DNA from: Mycobacterium sp. E740
Lineage (GTDB): Bacteria > Actinomycetota > Actinomycetes > Mycobacteriales > Mycobacteriaceae
Direction of reading: 5' to 3'
DNA: 39,171 bases
Assembly: GCF_001672895.1 (NCBI RefSeq)
Contig: NZ_LZKP01000180.1
Coordinates: forward strand, 1 to 39,171
In this document: one piece after another, positions 7,454 through 15,993 of the stretch
Layout of the letters: each line of letters opens with the position of its first letter
How positions within the stretch are numbered: position 1 is the first letter of the stretch
Position numbers and translations under genes: made by a program
The notes under the pieces: model-generated
Database searches by the model: none
Told to the model about the DNA's origin: nothing
The model's input: only the letters and a program-made list of their open reading frames with translations

Positions 7454-8743
7454 CTATCCGGCTAGCTGGTCGCTGGTCTGCGCGAGCGGCCGGCCTGCGG
7501 ACTCCCGCAACGTCAGGACTGCCGCGAGCGAGACCACGGCGGCCGCTGTGAGGTAGTACGCGGGGGCCAGATGATCGCCGGTCTCCGCGGTGAGCCAGGT
7601 GACGACGTAAGGCGTCGTGCCACCGAAACCGGCTACGCAGATGTTGTAGCCGATCGAGAACCCGCTGTAGCGCACCACGGTGGCGAACAGTTCGACGCCC
7701 GCCGACACCGCAGTCGAGACGTAGATGGACTCGATGACCGCAAGCCCGCAGTGGGCGGCGACAGCGGCCGTCAGCGATCCCGAATTCAACAGTGCGAACA
7801 GCGGATAGCCGAACACGAGGAATGCCAGCGAGCCCGCGATCAGCATCGGCCGGCGTCCGATGCGGTCCGAAAGCGCGGCCAGCGGGAGGATGAGCACCAG
7901 CGCAACGGAACTCGCCATCGTCATGGACAAGAACGCGTCGGTTTTGGTGAACCCGAGCGTCTTGATGAAGTAGGTCGGCAGAAACGTGAACACCACGTAG
8001 TAGCCGACGTTGAAGACGATGAACACGCCGATCACCTGCAGGATCGGCCGCCAGGACGTCGTCACCGCCTCGCGCAGCGGGGACTTCGCCACCCGCTCGC
8101 TCCTGCTGAGCTCGGCGAACTGCGGAGTGTCGTCGAGGCGCAACCGGATGTAGAGGCCGACGAGGCCCAGCGGCCCGGCAAGCAGGAAGGGAATTCGCCA
8201 GCCGTAACTCTCCATCGCTGCGGCGGGCAGCAGCGCCTGCAGCAGCGTCACCGACGCCGAGCCGACGAGGAAGCCCAACACGCCGGACCACACCATGAAC
8301 GTGATCGTCTGCCCGCGCCGGTGTTCATCCGCGAACTCAGCGAGATACACTGCGCCGCCGCCATATTCGCCGCCCGCCGAGAAGCCTTGCAGGCAGCGCA
8401 GGAACAACAGCAGCAGCGGGGCTGCCACACCGATCGAGGCGTAGGTGGGCAACAGCCCGATCAGCACCGTCGCGCTGGACATCAGCAGGATCACCAGGGC
8501 CAGCACCCGCTGTCGACCGAGTTTGTCGCCGAGCGGCCCGAAGACGAACCCGCCCAACGGCCGCATGAAGAACGCGGCCGCGAATATCGCGAACGTGTTG
8601 AGCAGTGCCGCGGTTTCGTTGCCCGCCGGGAAGAACTTCGCGGCGATGAACGTCGCCAGGAAGCCGTAGATGGCGAAGTCGAACCACTCGACCGCGTTGC
8701 CGATCGACGCGCCGGTGACCGCCCTGCGGACATCGCTCGGCAT
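7454..8743 (-). CDS. MFS transporter, metabolite:H+ symporter (MHS) family
   Basis: This 429-residue, twelve-helix protein is a member of the MHS branch (ProP, KgtP, ShiA, CitA). Diagnostic features are [14 protein letters not shown] at the first helix, the loop 2-3 motif [11 protein letters not shown], the [15 protein letters not shown] stretch and the second-half loop SDRIGRRP. These carriers bring in organic acids or compatible solutes such as proline, betaine or 2-oxoglutarate with protons; the sequence alone does not give the substrate. AGGAGGG lies a few bases before the ATG. The 5' leader contains a 7-bp inverted repeat (8759-8787), possibly an operator or hairpin controlling expression. 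The gene stands alone with no catabolic neighbour. Confidence 0.92.
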   Translation of the reverse strand: MPSDVRRAVTGASIGNAVEWFDFAIYGFLATFIAAKFFPAGNETAALLNTFAIFAAAFFMRPLGGFVFGPLGDKLGRQRVLALVILLMSSATVLIGLLPTYASIGVAAPLLLLFLRCLQGFSAGGEYGGGAVYLAEFADEHRRGQTITFMVWSGVLGFLVGSASVTLLQALLPAAAMESYGWRIPFLLAGPLGLVGLYIRLRLDDTPQFAELSRSERVAKSPLREAVTTSWRPILQVIGVFIVFNVGYYVVFTFLPTYFIKTLGFTKTDAFLSMTMASSVALVLILPLAALSDRIGRRPMLIAGSLAFLVFGYPLFALLNSGSLTAAVAAHCGLAVIESIYVSTAVSAGVELFATVVRYSGFSIGYNICVAGFGGTTPYVVTWLTAETGDHLAPAYYLTAAAVVSLAAVLTLRESAGRPLAQTSDQLAG

Positions 8744-8758
8744 GCCACCCTCCTGAAA

Positions 8759-8787
8759 GTAAGCGTCCCGCTGACCATTTCGCTTAC
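8759..8787. repeat. Inverted repeat GTAAGCG-N15-CGCTTAC in the leader of the MHS transporter gene
   Basis: Perfect 7-bp arms at 8759-8765 and 8781-8787 are separated by 15 bases, just upstream of the Shine-Dalgarno. A third partial copy (GATAAGC) follows at 8793-8799. It could bind a dimeric repressor or form an mRNA hairpin. Confidence 0.45.
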
Positions 8788-8808
8788 CAGCCGATAAGCA
8801 GTCCTACG

Positions 8809-8814
8809 ACGATA
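8809..8814 (-). promoter_or_regulatory. Candidate -10 box (TATCGT) for the MHS transporter
   Basis: TATCGT on the minus strand would start transcription near 8802, leaving a leader of about 59 bases that includes the whole inverted repeat. No clear -35. Confidence 0.35.
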
Positions 8815-8856
8815 TCGGGAGCGCGGTGACGTTTTGCGCCGGTTCCCGGTATGCCC

Positions 8857-10239
8857 TCAACAATCCTCGTCGGGTGGATCGGTGTTGCCCCGCAGGAGTT
8901 CTTCGGGGTGGTGCAGCCGGTTGACCTCCGGCGGATGGCTGTCGTTGTGCCACGCCAGTCGCCCGGTTTCGGTGACGCTGGTGCGCCAGCGGCCCTCGCT
9001 CACCGCGGTGTGGTCGCGTCCGCAGGCGAAGAACAGCATGTCGGCGTCGGTGACCCCACCGTCTGCCCAGTCCGGGCAATGATGCACCTCGCAGTGGTAA
9101 CCCGGTTCTGTGCAACCCGGTCGCGTGCACCCCCCATCGCGCGCGTAACAGATGATGCGCTGATCGACGGTGGCGATGCGTTTTTTCCTGCCCAGGTAGA
9201 GCGGACGCTCAGTGTGGTCGTCGAAGACCGCGAGATAGTGGATGGCGTCGGTGGCCATCCGGATCACGTCGCGCATCGGCAGCGCGGTGTTGCCGCCGGT
9301 GCTCGCCGGCGCCGGCATCCACACGTTCGGGTCGACCGCTGCGTGGGCGGCCTGGTTCAGCTCGGCCAGCGTGGTGCGCACGATGACCGTGACCGCATGC
9401 CCGCGATGCTTACCCAGTTCGCCCGACGCAATGCCCGCCTTCAGGCCGAGCTTGATGCCGTCGTGGCACCGCTGCGACATCGACCGATCGTCGGGCGTTT
9501 CGGCGACACTGCCGTCGGGCAGGTGTCGCCCCGGCCGCACCGCTGCGGTGGCCGTTTCGACGTAGCACCGTGTTTCTGGGTCGATCCAACCGCTGAGGCG
9601 GGACATACCGTCGCGGCCCTGACGACCCAACACCAGCCCACGCCGCCGGGCCCGGTCGGTCTCGTCGTAATGCCCGTCAGGGTTGAAGATCTCGTCGATG
9701 CGCCGCCCGACGATGCGCACCGCCTCGGCATCGGTCTTCGCCGCTTCCCGCACCAGGCTCTCCTCGACTTCCGTGCGGTCGGCCACCGAGACGTTGGACG
9801 GCAGTCCGTCCATGCAATGCGTGATCACGTGAAGGTGGTCCTCGCCGATCGCGCCCGCCTCGACCGCGTCGGCAACCGCCGGCAGTTCCGGAGGCAGGGG
9901 CGCGCCTGTCAATGCCGCTCGCGGACGAATACGGGCTGCGACCTTGAAGCGGCGTTTGAGTTCTTTCGGCGCGATCCGCAACCGTGCCCACAGCTTGTCG
10001 ATCACATCGGGATCAGGCCCCGTCTCATCCGGTGGATTGGCGAGCTCGGCGAACACGCGGTACATCAACCCGCGGTTGACACGCTGTTGCGTCTCCAGCC
10101 GCTCCGCCATCTGCACACGGAACGCGGTGCCCGCCTCATCGGTCGACAGCTCCCGCAGTTCGTCCTGGGCGGCGTCGATCCGATCCAGCAGCACGCGCAC
10201 ACGCCCCCGCGCCACCTCGCCCGTAACGAAACCCGCCAT
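8857..10239 (-). CDS. DUF222 / HNH endonuclease-signature protein (13E12 family)
   Basis: This 460-residue protein has the helical DUF222 domain (about residues 10-320) and a C-terminal HNH zinc-finger-like module (CTRPGCTEPGYHCEVHHCPDW and later ACGRDH). The CxxPGC, HH and C-x3-H elements are present, but the canonical middle Asn is not obvious (DADML in that region), as in many mycobacterial copies. The family is multicopy in mycobacteria; in M. tuberculosis some copies lie in REP13E12 repeats that serve as prophage attachment sites. No flanking repeats or recombinase were seen here, so this is treated as a stand-alone gene. A -10 TAGCGT ends exactly 7 bases before the ATG, predicting a leaderless mRNA. 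Nuclease activity is a family inference. Confidence 0.9.
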   Translation of the reverse strand: MAGFVTGEVARGRVRVLLDRIDAAQDELRELSTDEAGTAFRVQMAERLETQQRVNRGLMYRVFAELANPPDETGPDPDVIDKLWARLRIAPKELKRRFKVAARIRPRAALTGAPLPPELPAVADAVEAGAIGEDHLHVITHCMDGLPSNVSVADRTEVEESLVREAAKTDAEAVRIVGRRIDEIFNPDGHYDETDRARRRGLVLGRQGRDGMSRLSGWIDPETRCYVETATAAVRPGRHLPDGSVAETPDDRSMSQRCHDGIKLGLKAGIASGELGKHRGHAVTVIVRTTLAELNQAAHAAVDPNVWMPAPASTGGNTALPMRDVIRMATDAIHYLAVFDDHTERPLYLGRKKRIATVDQRIICYARDGGCTRPGCTEPGYHCEVHHCPDWADGGVTDADMLFFACGRDHTAVSEGRWRTSVTETGRLAWHNDSHPPEVNRLHHPEELLRGNTDPPDEDC

Positions 10240-10245
10240 GACTCA

Positions 10246-10251
10246 ACGCTA
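10246..10251 (-). promoter_or_regulatory. -10 box (TAGCGT) of a predicted leaderless transcript
   Basis: The last T lies at -7 from the ATG at 10239, and the sequence between has no Shine-Dalgarno. Confidence 0.5.
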
Positions 10252-10372
10252 TCCGCCATTCACACGGCGCAGGAGCCCTCAGCGGAACTGCCGAACGATC
10301 TGTGGATGAACCCGGAGTTGGGGACAACCGGATGACGATGCCCAAAGTTGTCAGTGCCGAGTGGTACCCGCG

Positions 10373-10807
10373 TCAGCTACGCGAACCGCTTACCCAGAAC
10401 GGCCGCGTCGCCAACACCACCGCCCCCAGGACCGCGAGCGGCGCGACCAACGGCACCCACGGCAACGACAGCGGCAGGGCCACCGCCACCAACGCAACGG
10501 TCGTGAAACCGAGCGCCCCAAGCGCTGTCGGCATCGAGATGACGCCCGTGTGCCGCAGCACCAGATACGCCGCCGCCGACAAACCGCACACCGCGGCGAC
10601 CGCAGGCGCCGCCGAGCCGACCACGATCGCCGCGGACATCGACAGCACCGCCAGCGTGGCCACTACGCGAAACACGTTGCCTATCAACACGAAAGCGACA
10701 GCAACCGTGCAAATCACCAGCGCCGCGCCGTCGGCCTGCAGCGCGGCAGCAGCCACCATCACCAGGCCGAACGCCGTCGACAACGCCCTGTTCACAACCC
10801 GGTTCAC
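10373..10807 (-). CDS. Four- to six-helix membrane protein ending the MoxR operon (Rv3162c-like)
   Basis: This 144-residue protein is almost entirely hydrophobic, with helices at about residues 8-25, 28-45, 50-65, 68-82, 95-112 and 115-132, and a polar C-terminus. GTG at 10807 overlaps the TGA of the DUF58 gene (GTGA), so it is translated as part of the operon. Its place and size match the integral membrane protein that follows the DUF58 gene in the M. tuberculosis moxR3 cluster. No catalytic motif is seen. A role as membrane partner of the MoxR/DUF58 proteins is inferred from position only. Confidence 0.8.
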   Translation of the reverse strand: MNRVVNRALSTAFGLVMVAAAALQADGAALVICTVAVAFVLIGNVFRVVATLAVLSMSAAIVVGSAAPAVAAVCGLSAAAYLVLRHTGVISMPTALGALGFTTVALVAVALPLSLPWVPLVAPLAVLGAVVLATRPFWVSGSRS

Positions 10808-12051
10808 CGTCGCCTCCGCACTCGATGTTCGGGCACCAACTGCATGGCCTGGTCGAGCGTGTTCTCCTCACGCCACGCCACGATGTCGACACCGACGGTC
10901 CCCATGTCGCGATACATGAACGACCGCTGCAGCGACCACATCCGGGCCACCAGCGGGTCGCAGCCGTCCTCAAACGGCGCACCCTGCAGCACGTCGACCG
11001 CGACGACGGTGTGCCCGCGCTTGCGCAGGTCGATCAACGCCAGCGCGAACTCGGTGTCGAGCATCGTCGAGAACGCGACGACGACTGCGCCGGGCGGGAC
11101 CGCCGCGCGCGGAGCGAGCGTGCCCGAAGTGGTGTCGTAGCCGCCGCTCACGCCCAGCATCGCGTCGAGCACGCGGTAGAACTGCCGTCGGCCGATGTCG
11201 GCGCCCAGCCAGCGCGGGTGCCGGTCTCCGAGCGCGACGACGCCGGCCCGGTCGCCGCTGCGCAACGCGCTCTGCACCACCTGCACCGCTCCGCGTGCGG
11301 TGCGCTCGGTGGCTTCGGTCGCGGGTCCGGCCGGTTGCGCGTAGTTGTCGATCAGCACCACGACGTCGACGGCGCGGTCCGTGAGCCGCTCGGTGACATG
11401 CAGGCTGCCTCGCCGGGCGCTCACCGCCCAGTTGACCGTTCGCAGATGATCGCCCGGCACATATCGTCGGACGTCGGCGTACTCGACGCCCGGGCCGATG
11501 TGCCGGGTCAGATGGGTGCCGAGCCGGTCGAGGAGTTCGGTGCGTGGCAGCGCAGTGGACTGCGGCGGGGTCATCGGGAACACGTAGACGTCCGCGGCGT
11601 CGACCGTTCCGGTGCCCTCGACCAGTCCACCGCGCGCGGAGACGGTCACCTGCGCCTGCAGGGGGTACCGCCCCCACCGGGTGGCTGACGCGGTCACTGT
11701 CTGCCGGCTTGCGCTCTGGCGATCGGTGTCCTCGAGCGTCATCCCCTTGACTGCAACGGTTCTCACCGCTACCGCGTCGTCTCCGGCCTCCGCCGACACC
11801 GTGATCCGCGCCGGTTCCCCCTCGAAGCACCGGTGGAGGCCGGGGTCACTGTGCACACGCACCTGCGGCGACGGCCGCTGCCAGCCGACCGAGCACAGCA
11901 CGCCGATCAGCGGTGCGGCGAAGACGACCAGTTGCCACCGCGAAAGGATCACCGCCGCGGCCATGGACACCGCCGCAACGGTCAGCAGCGCCTGCGCGAG
12001 AGACGAAGCACGCCAGCGTAACTCGACTTCCGCGGAGCGGGCGTCGATCAC
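10804..12051 (-). CDS. DUF58 domain protein, membrane anchored
   Basis: This 415-residue protein opens with two adjacent membrane helices (about residues 17-37 and 39-57), then a beta-rich region, then the DUF58 signature YADVRRYVPGDHLRTVNW (191-208) and a vWA-like fold. The MIDAS site is degenerate: VVLIDNYAQ (Asp235) lacks the DxSxS serines. DUF58 proteins are regular partners of MoxR ATPases, which are thought to help fold or insert metal into such proteins. The start was set at GTG 12051 because it forms a GTGA overlap with the moxR stop; the reading frame is open further upstream but that part lies inside moxR. Topology suggests the vWA-like part is cytosolic. Confidence 0.9.
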   Translation of the reverse strand: MIDARSAEVELRWRASSLAQALLTVAAVSMAAAVILSRWQLVVFAAPLIGVLCSVGWQRPSPQVRVHSDPGLHRCFEGEPARITVSAEAGDDAVAVRTVAVKGMTLEDTDRQSASRQTVTASATRWGRYPLQAQVTVSARGGLVEGTGTVDAADVYVFPMTPPQSTALPRTELLDRLGTHLTRHIGPGVEYADVRRYVPGDHLRTVNWAVSARRGSLHVTERLTDRAVDVVVLIDNYAQPAGPATEATERTARGAVQVVQSALRSGDRAGVVALGDRHPRWLGADIGRRQFYRVLDAMLGVSGGYDTTSGTLAPRAAVPPGAVVVAFSTMLDTEFALALIDLRKRGHTVVAVDVLQGAPFEDGCDPLVARMWSLQRSFMYRDMGTVGVDIVAWREENTLDQAMQLVPEHRVRRRR

Positions 12052-13013
12052 GAGTCGGTCCGCGGCACCGGCAGCCGGCGCAGCAGTTCGTCGACCACAT
12101 CGCTGCCCCGGACGCGCCTCACCCACATTTCCGGCCGTAACGTGATGCGGTGCGCAATCGCCGGCACGGCAAGCGATTTCACGTCCTCTGGTACGACGTA
12201 GTCGCGGCCGAGCAGCAGTGCCCGCGCACGGGCGAGTTGCACGAGGTCCAGCTCGGCCCGGGGGCTGGCGCCGACAGCGATCTGCGGGTGCTGACGGGTG
12301 GCGGCGGCCAACGCCACGACATAGCGCAGCACGTCGTCGTGCACGGTGACCTGCTCGACGGACTCCCGCATCGCGACGAGGTCGTGCGCGTCGACGACCT
12401 GCGCGACGGTCGGTTCGGCCGAACCACGGTCGATGCGGCGACGCAACATCGACGTCTCCTCCTGCTCGGACAGGTACCGCAGTTCGAGCCGGATCGTGAA
12501 GCGGTCGAGCTGGGCTTCCGGAAGCGGATAGGTGCCCTCGTACTCGATCGGGTTGTCTGTCGCCAGCACGACGAACGGCGCCGGCAGCTTGTGGGTGGCG
12601 CCGTCGATGCTGACCTGGCTTTCAGCCATCGCTTCGAGCAGGGCCGCCTGGGTCTTCGGCGGTGTCCGGTTGATCTCGTCGGCGAGCAGCAAGTTGGTGA
12701 AGATCGGCCCGGGCCGAAACTCGAAGCGGCCCGACTGCATGTCGTACACCGTGGAGCCGAGCAGGTCTGCGGGCAACAGGTCAGGGGTGAACTGCACGCG
12801 CTTGAACTCCAGGCCGAGCGCAGCCGCGAACGATCTGGCGATCAGCGTCTTGCCGAGACCGGGCAGATCCTCGATGAGCACATGCCCGCCGGCCAGCACG
12901 GTGGTGAGGATCAGCGACAGCGCCGCGCGCTTGCCGACCACCACCCGCCCGATCTCGTCGAGCACCGTCTCGCAGTTCGCGGTCGTCGTCGCCGCGGGAA
13001 GTCCCGCCGTCAT
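12048..13013 (-). CDS. MoxR-family AAA+ ATPase
   Basis: This is a 321-residue cytosolic AAA+ ATPase. The Walker A is DLPGLGKT (49-56), the Walker B LLLADEINRTPPK (108-120), sensor 1 lies in VLATDNP, and the C-terminal lid contains the sensor-2-like ASPRAELDLV. MoxR proteins act as chaperones for the maturation or metal loading of vWA/DUF58 partners, such as the product of the next gene. The gene set DUF4129, small membrane protein, moxR, DUF58, membrane protein matches the M. tuberculosis Rv3166c-Rv3162c block, so this is most likely the moxR3 orthologue. ATG 13013 overlaps the upstream stop (ATGA) and GTG 12051 of the next gene overlaps its own stop. The symbol is withheld because three mycobacterial moxR paralogues exist and I could not compare them. 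Confidence 0.93.
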   Translation of the reverse strand: MTAGLPAATTTANCETVLDEIGRVVVGKRAALSLILTTVLAGGHVLIEDLPGLGKTLIARSFAAALGLEFKRVQFTPDLLPADLLGSTVYDMQSGRFEFRPGPIFTNLLLADEINRTPPKTQAALLEAMAESQVSIDGATHKLPAPFVVLATDNPIEYEGTYPLPEAQLDRFTIRLELRYLSEQEETSMLRRRIDRGSAEPTVAQVVDAHDLVAMRESVEQVTVHDDVLRYVVALAAATRQHPQIAVGASPRAELDLVQLARARALLLGRDYVVPEDVKSLAVPAIAHRITLRPEMWVRRVRGSDVVDELLRRLPVPRTDS

Positions 13014-13495
13014 ACCCGCTCCAACCGTTGCAGAATCTCGTCGAGCGTCGCGCGGCCGGGCCCGGGTTTCTCCACCCGGCCCTTCTCGACGTTCTCGGGG
13101 TTGACCCACTGCCAGAGCTCGGGGCCGAACAGCATCTCACCGGTCGCGTGATAGGCGGCGCGGTTGCGCGTCCGCCGCTGGCCCGTCGCCAACTCGAACT
13201 GCCTGGCGAGCATGGGCCGAAGATGCCGGTCCCAGTCGGTGCGGGTGGCCTCCGAGCGGCTGATCAGTGTCTCGGTGCGAGACCGCCAGCGGCGCAACGA
13301 TTCCGCAGCATCATCGGTGATCACCGGCTCGGCACCGATGTCGGCTTCGCGGGCGAGCTGCCATCGCAAGCCGAGCAGCGCCAACGCGAGCGCGCAGCCC
13401 GCGATGATCAGCACCAGTTGCCGGTCGCGTCCCGCGATGGCGATCAGCTCCGCACCGGCGACCAACAGAAACGCCGCTGCCACAAGTCTTTTCAC
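13010..13495 (-). CDS. Membrane-anchored hypothetical protein of the MoxR operon (Rv3165c-like)
   Basis: This 161-residue protein starts KRLVAAAFLLVAGAE after the GTG, with two N-terminal hydrophobic helices (about residues 4-20 and 27-44), then a soluble domain rich in Arg, Trp and Glu (RRWRSRTETL, DRHLRPMLARQFEL, LWQWVNPEN). GTG 13495 overlaps the DUF4129 stop by four bases and its own TGA overlaps the moxR ATG. The frame is open further upstream, but that part is an arginine-rich shadow of the DUF4129 gene. Its size and position agree with the second gene of the moxR3 cluster. Function unknown; it probably forms a membrane complex with the DUF4129 and DUF58 proteins. Confidence 0.85.
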   Translation of the reverse strand: MKRLVAAAFLLVAGAELIAIAGRDRQLVLIIAGCALALALLGLRWQLAREADIGAEPVITDDAAESLRRWRSRTETLISRSEATRTDWDRHLRPMLARQFELATGQRRTRNRAAYHATGEMLFGPELWQWVNPENVEKGRVEKPGPGRATLDEILQRLERV

Positions 13496-14463
13496 GGCGT
13501 CACCACCGAGGGGCGCTGCGGTAGCTCGGCCAGCACCCGGTTCAGGACCTGCACGGCGGCATCGCGGTGGGACTCGTTCATCACATGCGGCGAGAATCGC
13601 GCCTCTTCGAACAGGTCGACGAGTTCGGTTGCGCTGTCGGAGCGCAACGCGCCGCTGGCGACCGCGCGGGCGAGGACTTCCGTCGGCGTGTCGTACGCCT
13701 GGGGCGCCGCACCGGGGACCCGCGTCAGCTCGCGTTCCATCGCGGCGTAGCACGCGATGATCGCCTCCCGCGGCTCGCGGCTGAGGTCACCGATCTCGGC
13801 GAGCCCGACTTCGGCCGCCCTGGCGAGCGACGTGGTGGCCGCCGGTGCGGTCGGTCCTCGGACAGCCGCTACGGGAGCCGCCGGAGCCGGGAGGTGTCCC
13901 TGACGCCGGGAAGTGACCGCTGTGCCGACGACGACGAGCGCCATCAGGATCAGCATCGGTGGGATGAGATAGCTGACGACGTTTCCGTCGGCCTCGTCGT
14001 CGGCCCCGTCGTCGTCGGCCGGCGGACGCGGCGACGGCGGATCGTCGCGGACCGCGCGCTCGGAATTGGCCGTGGGGCCGGGCTGCTCGATCGGCCCCGG
14101 TTGCACAACGCGCGACAGCACCGCTATCAGCACCAGCAGTCCGATGACCGCCGCGAGCGCGACGATCGCGAACCGCCACGTCGGCCGGTCTGCGGAGCCG
14201 GCGCTGCGCGGCAACTCGCCCATCGGGGTGCGGCGGGGACGCCTGTCCCTCATCCGCACGATGATCGCGAAGCCGATGATCGCAACCGCCGCGCACAGCA
14301 ATACGACCACGGCGGCCAGCGCCACCGGATTGCTGCGGTGCGGTTCTGCTCGCTCGACGGTTCGCTCGACCCCCGGGACGTAGCCGCGCAGCGCCCACAC
14401 GGCAAGCACCATGAGCGTGATCACCACAATCACGCGTCGCGTCGACGTGTCGGAAGCGCCCAT
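13492..14463 (-). CDS. DUF4129 domain membrane protein, first gene of the MoxR operon
   Basis: This 323-residue protein has membrane helices at about 10-27, 47-69, 97-118 and 164-183, with a Pro/Asp-rich extracytoplasmic stretch (PPSPRPPADDDGADDEADG) between the third and fourth. The C-terminal cytosolic DUF4129 domain (about 233-297) has the typical AIIACYAAMERELTR start and a YDTPTEVLARA motif. DUF4129 proteins are often found with transglutaminase-like, DUF58 and MoxR proteins. It leads five genes joined by four-base overlaps, so its promoter should drive them all; I could not identify a strong -10 in the 68-base gap shared with the divergent methyltransferase. Confidence 0.88.
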   Translation of the reverse strand: MGASDTSTRRVIVVITLMVLAVWALRGYVPGVERTVERAEPHRSNPVALAAVVVLLCAAVAIIGFAIIVRMRDRRPRRTPMGELPRSAGSADRPTWRFAIVALAAVIGLLVLIAVLSRVVQPGPIEQPGPTANSERAVRDDPPSPRPPADDDGADDEADGNVVSYLIPPMLILMALVVVGTAVTSRRQGHLPAPAAPVAAVRGPTAPAATTSLARAAEVGLAEIGDLSREPREAIIACYAAMERELTRVPGAAPQAYDTPTEVLARAVASGALRSDSATELVDLFEEARFSPHVMNESHRDAAVQVLNRVLAELPQRPSVVTP

Positions 14464-14518
14464 GGCCCTGAAACCATCCTGGCACGGAAGGACACCCGCG
14501 AGCGTTCAGATGGCGCGA

Positions 14519-14524
14519 TACGTT
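14519..14524 (+). promoter_or_regulatory. -10 box (TACGTT) of a predicted leaderless transcript
   Basis: TACGTT fits TANNNT and ends 8 bases before the ATG at 14532, which has no Shine-Dalgarno. Confidence 0.45.
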
Positions 14525-14531
14525 CGACGCC

Positions 14532-15191
14532 ATGACCACCACACTGCAGGCCCCCGAAGTCGCCGCCGCACTCGACCGGATGTACGCCGAGTCCCGCGAT
14601 CAGATGAGCGCGCTGCGGGACCGGGGCGCCGACTTCGCCCGCCTGTCCGACGCCCAGGAGCGGGCCGACGCGTTCAGCGACTTCTACCTGCCGGTCACGC
14701 CGGAGGCCGGTCGCCTGCTCTACGCGCTGGTGCGGGCGAGCAGACCTGCGACCGTCGTCGAATTCGGCATGTCGCTCGGAATCTCCGCTATCCACCTGGC
14801 CGCGGCCGTGCGCGACAACGGCAGCGGGCGGGTCGTCACCACCGAACTGAGCGCGGCCAAAGTCGCCGCCGCAAAGAAGACGTTCGCCGACATCGGCCTC
14901 GACGACGCGATCACCGTCCTGGCCGGCGATGCGCTGAGCACCCTGCAAACCGTGGAGGACGCAGTCGATTTCGTACTACTCGACGGCTGGAAGGAGCTTT
15001 ACCTGCCGGTGCTCGAGTTGCTGCAGCCCCGTCTGTCGCCGGGCGCTCTGGTCATCGCGGACAACACGTCGATGGCCGAACTCGCGCCGTACCTCGACTA
15101 CGTGCGCGACCCGGCCAACGGTTATGTGAGCGTGCCGTTCCCGGCGCGCGAGAGCGACAGCATGGAGATCAGCTGTCGCGCAGTCACTTGA
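14532..15191 (+). CDS. Class I SAM-dependent O-methyltransferase
   Basis: This 219-residue cytosolic enzyme belongs to the catechol/caffeoyl-CoA O-methyltransferase type (Methyltransf_24/OMT3 group). The SAM-binding motif I is VVEFGMSLGIS (75-85), the acidic residue after strand 2 is Glu105, motif II includes Asp133, and the family's metal/substrate site is LLDGWKELY (Asp151) with DN at 177-178. The acceptor is unknown; such proteins methylate phenolic or lipid hydroxyls. It is divergent from the MoxR operon and its last 8 bases overlap the convergent coiled-coil gene, so the two 3' ends are antisense to each other. Confidence 0.88.
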   Translation: MTTTLQAPEVAAALDRMYAESRDQMSALRDRGADFARLSDAQERADAFSDFYLPVTPEAGRLLYALVRASRPATVVEFGMSLGISAIHLAAAVRDNGSGRVVTTELSAAKVAAAKKTFADIGLDDAITVLAGDALSTLQTVEDAVDFVLLDGWKELYLPVLELLQPRLSPGALVIADNTSMAELAPYLDYVRDPANGYVSVPFPARESDSMEISCRAVT

Positions 15192-15984
15192 CGCGCTTCT
15201 TGGCTTCCTTCACGAGGGCCGCGGCGTCACGGCTGGCCTGCTTGGCTTTGTCGTAGGCGTCTTGCGCGGCGGCCAGCGCGTCCTCGGCGTCCTGCAGGCG
15301 CCGCTGGGCATCCTGGTGCCGCAACCGCGCGGCGGCGAGGTCGGACTGCAGTTCGGACAGTGCCTCGTCGGCTTGGGCTTTGGCGTGCTCGGCGGCGGTC
15401 AGCGCGGCGCGCGCCTGCTGTTGTTCCCGGCGTGGCGGCGCCTCGTGGTCGTCGCTCGGCGAGGGTTTCGATGCCGGTTCGGGCTTGCGCCTGCTTGCTG
15501 GGCTGAAAACGATTGCGGTGTCACCGAACTCGCCGAACCCGGACCATTCTTCAGCCTTGGTGAGCCGGCCGAGCCGGTCCGCGACGCCGGGGTCGGCGAC
15601 GGCTGCCTGCAAAGTGCCGGTGACGTCGTCGCGCAGTGCGCCGGTGGGACTCTTGAGCTCTGCCTCCTCGAACGCCGCGCGGGTCAGGTCGTGGACCAGT
15701 CGGCGCTGTTCGGTGGACAGCTCGCGGATACGTTCACCGTCCATGGCCGCGTGCGCGTCGCGCAGCCGCTCACCGAGGTCTTTCAGCCGGCCCTTGACGT
15801 CTTCGCCACCGAGCGCGAGCCGATTGACCACCCATGCCGCGGTCGTCGGTTTGCGCGCTGCCGAAATCCGTTTCGCCGCGTCGCTGTCGCCCCGCTTCTT
15901 CGCGGCGCCGGCGAGCTTGGTGCGCAGCTCGGTGAAGTCCTCCGGCCTGGCCGCATACAGTTCGTCGAGCGCGTCGTCGCCCAT
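15184..15984 (-). CDS. Coiled-coil hypothetical protein
   Basis: This 266-residue soluble protein begins MGDDALDELYAARPEDFTEL and contains AARKPTTAAWVVNRLA near residues 43-58, an actinobacterial signature I recognise from proteins of unknown function. The centre is Pro/Ser-rich (about 165-190). Residues about 190-266 form a long Ala/Gln/Arg/Asp coiled coil (QQQARAALTAAEHAKAQADE onward) ending in a lysine-rich tail. GTG 15987 is possible, but GAGGAGG at 15989-15995, lying over the rhomboid stop, is better placed for ATG 15984. It is last in the VOC-rhomboid operon. It may act as a scaffold or DNA-associated protein, but no function can be assigned. Confidence 0.82.
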   Translation of the reverse strand: MGDDALDELYAARPEDFTELRTKLAGAAKKRGDSDAAKRISAARKPTTAAWVVNRLALGGEDVKGRLKDLGERLRDAHAAMDGERIRELSTEQRRLVHDLTRAAFEEAELKSPTGALRDDVTGTLQAAVADPGVADRLGRLTKAEEWSGFGEFGDTAIVFSPASRRKPEPASKPSPSDDHEAPPRREQQQARAALTAAEHAKAQADEALSELQSDLAAARLRHQDAQRRLQDAEDALAAAQDAYDKAKQASRDAAALVKEAKKRVK

Positions 15985-15993
15985 CACGCCTCC

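Noticed and set aside
8857..10239. 13E12/REP mobile element or attachment site
   Set aside because: No repeat borders, integrase or second 13E12 frame seen around the gene.
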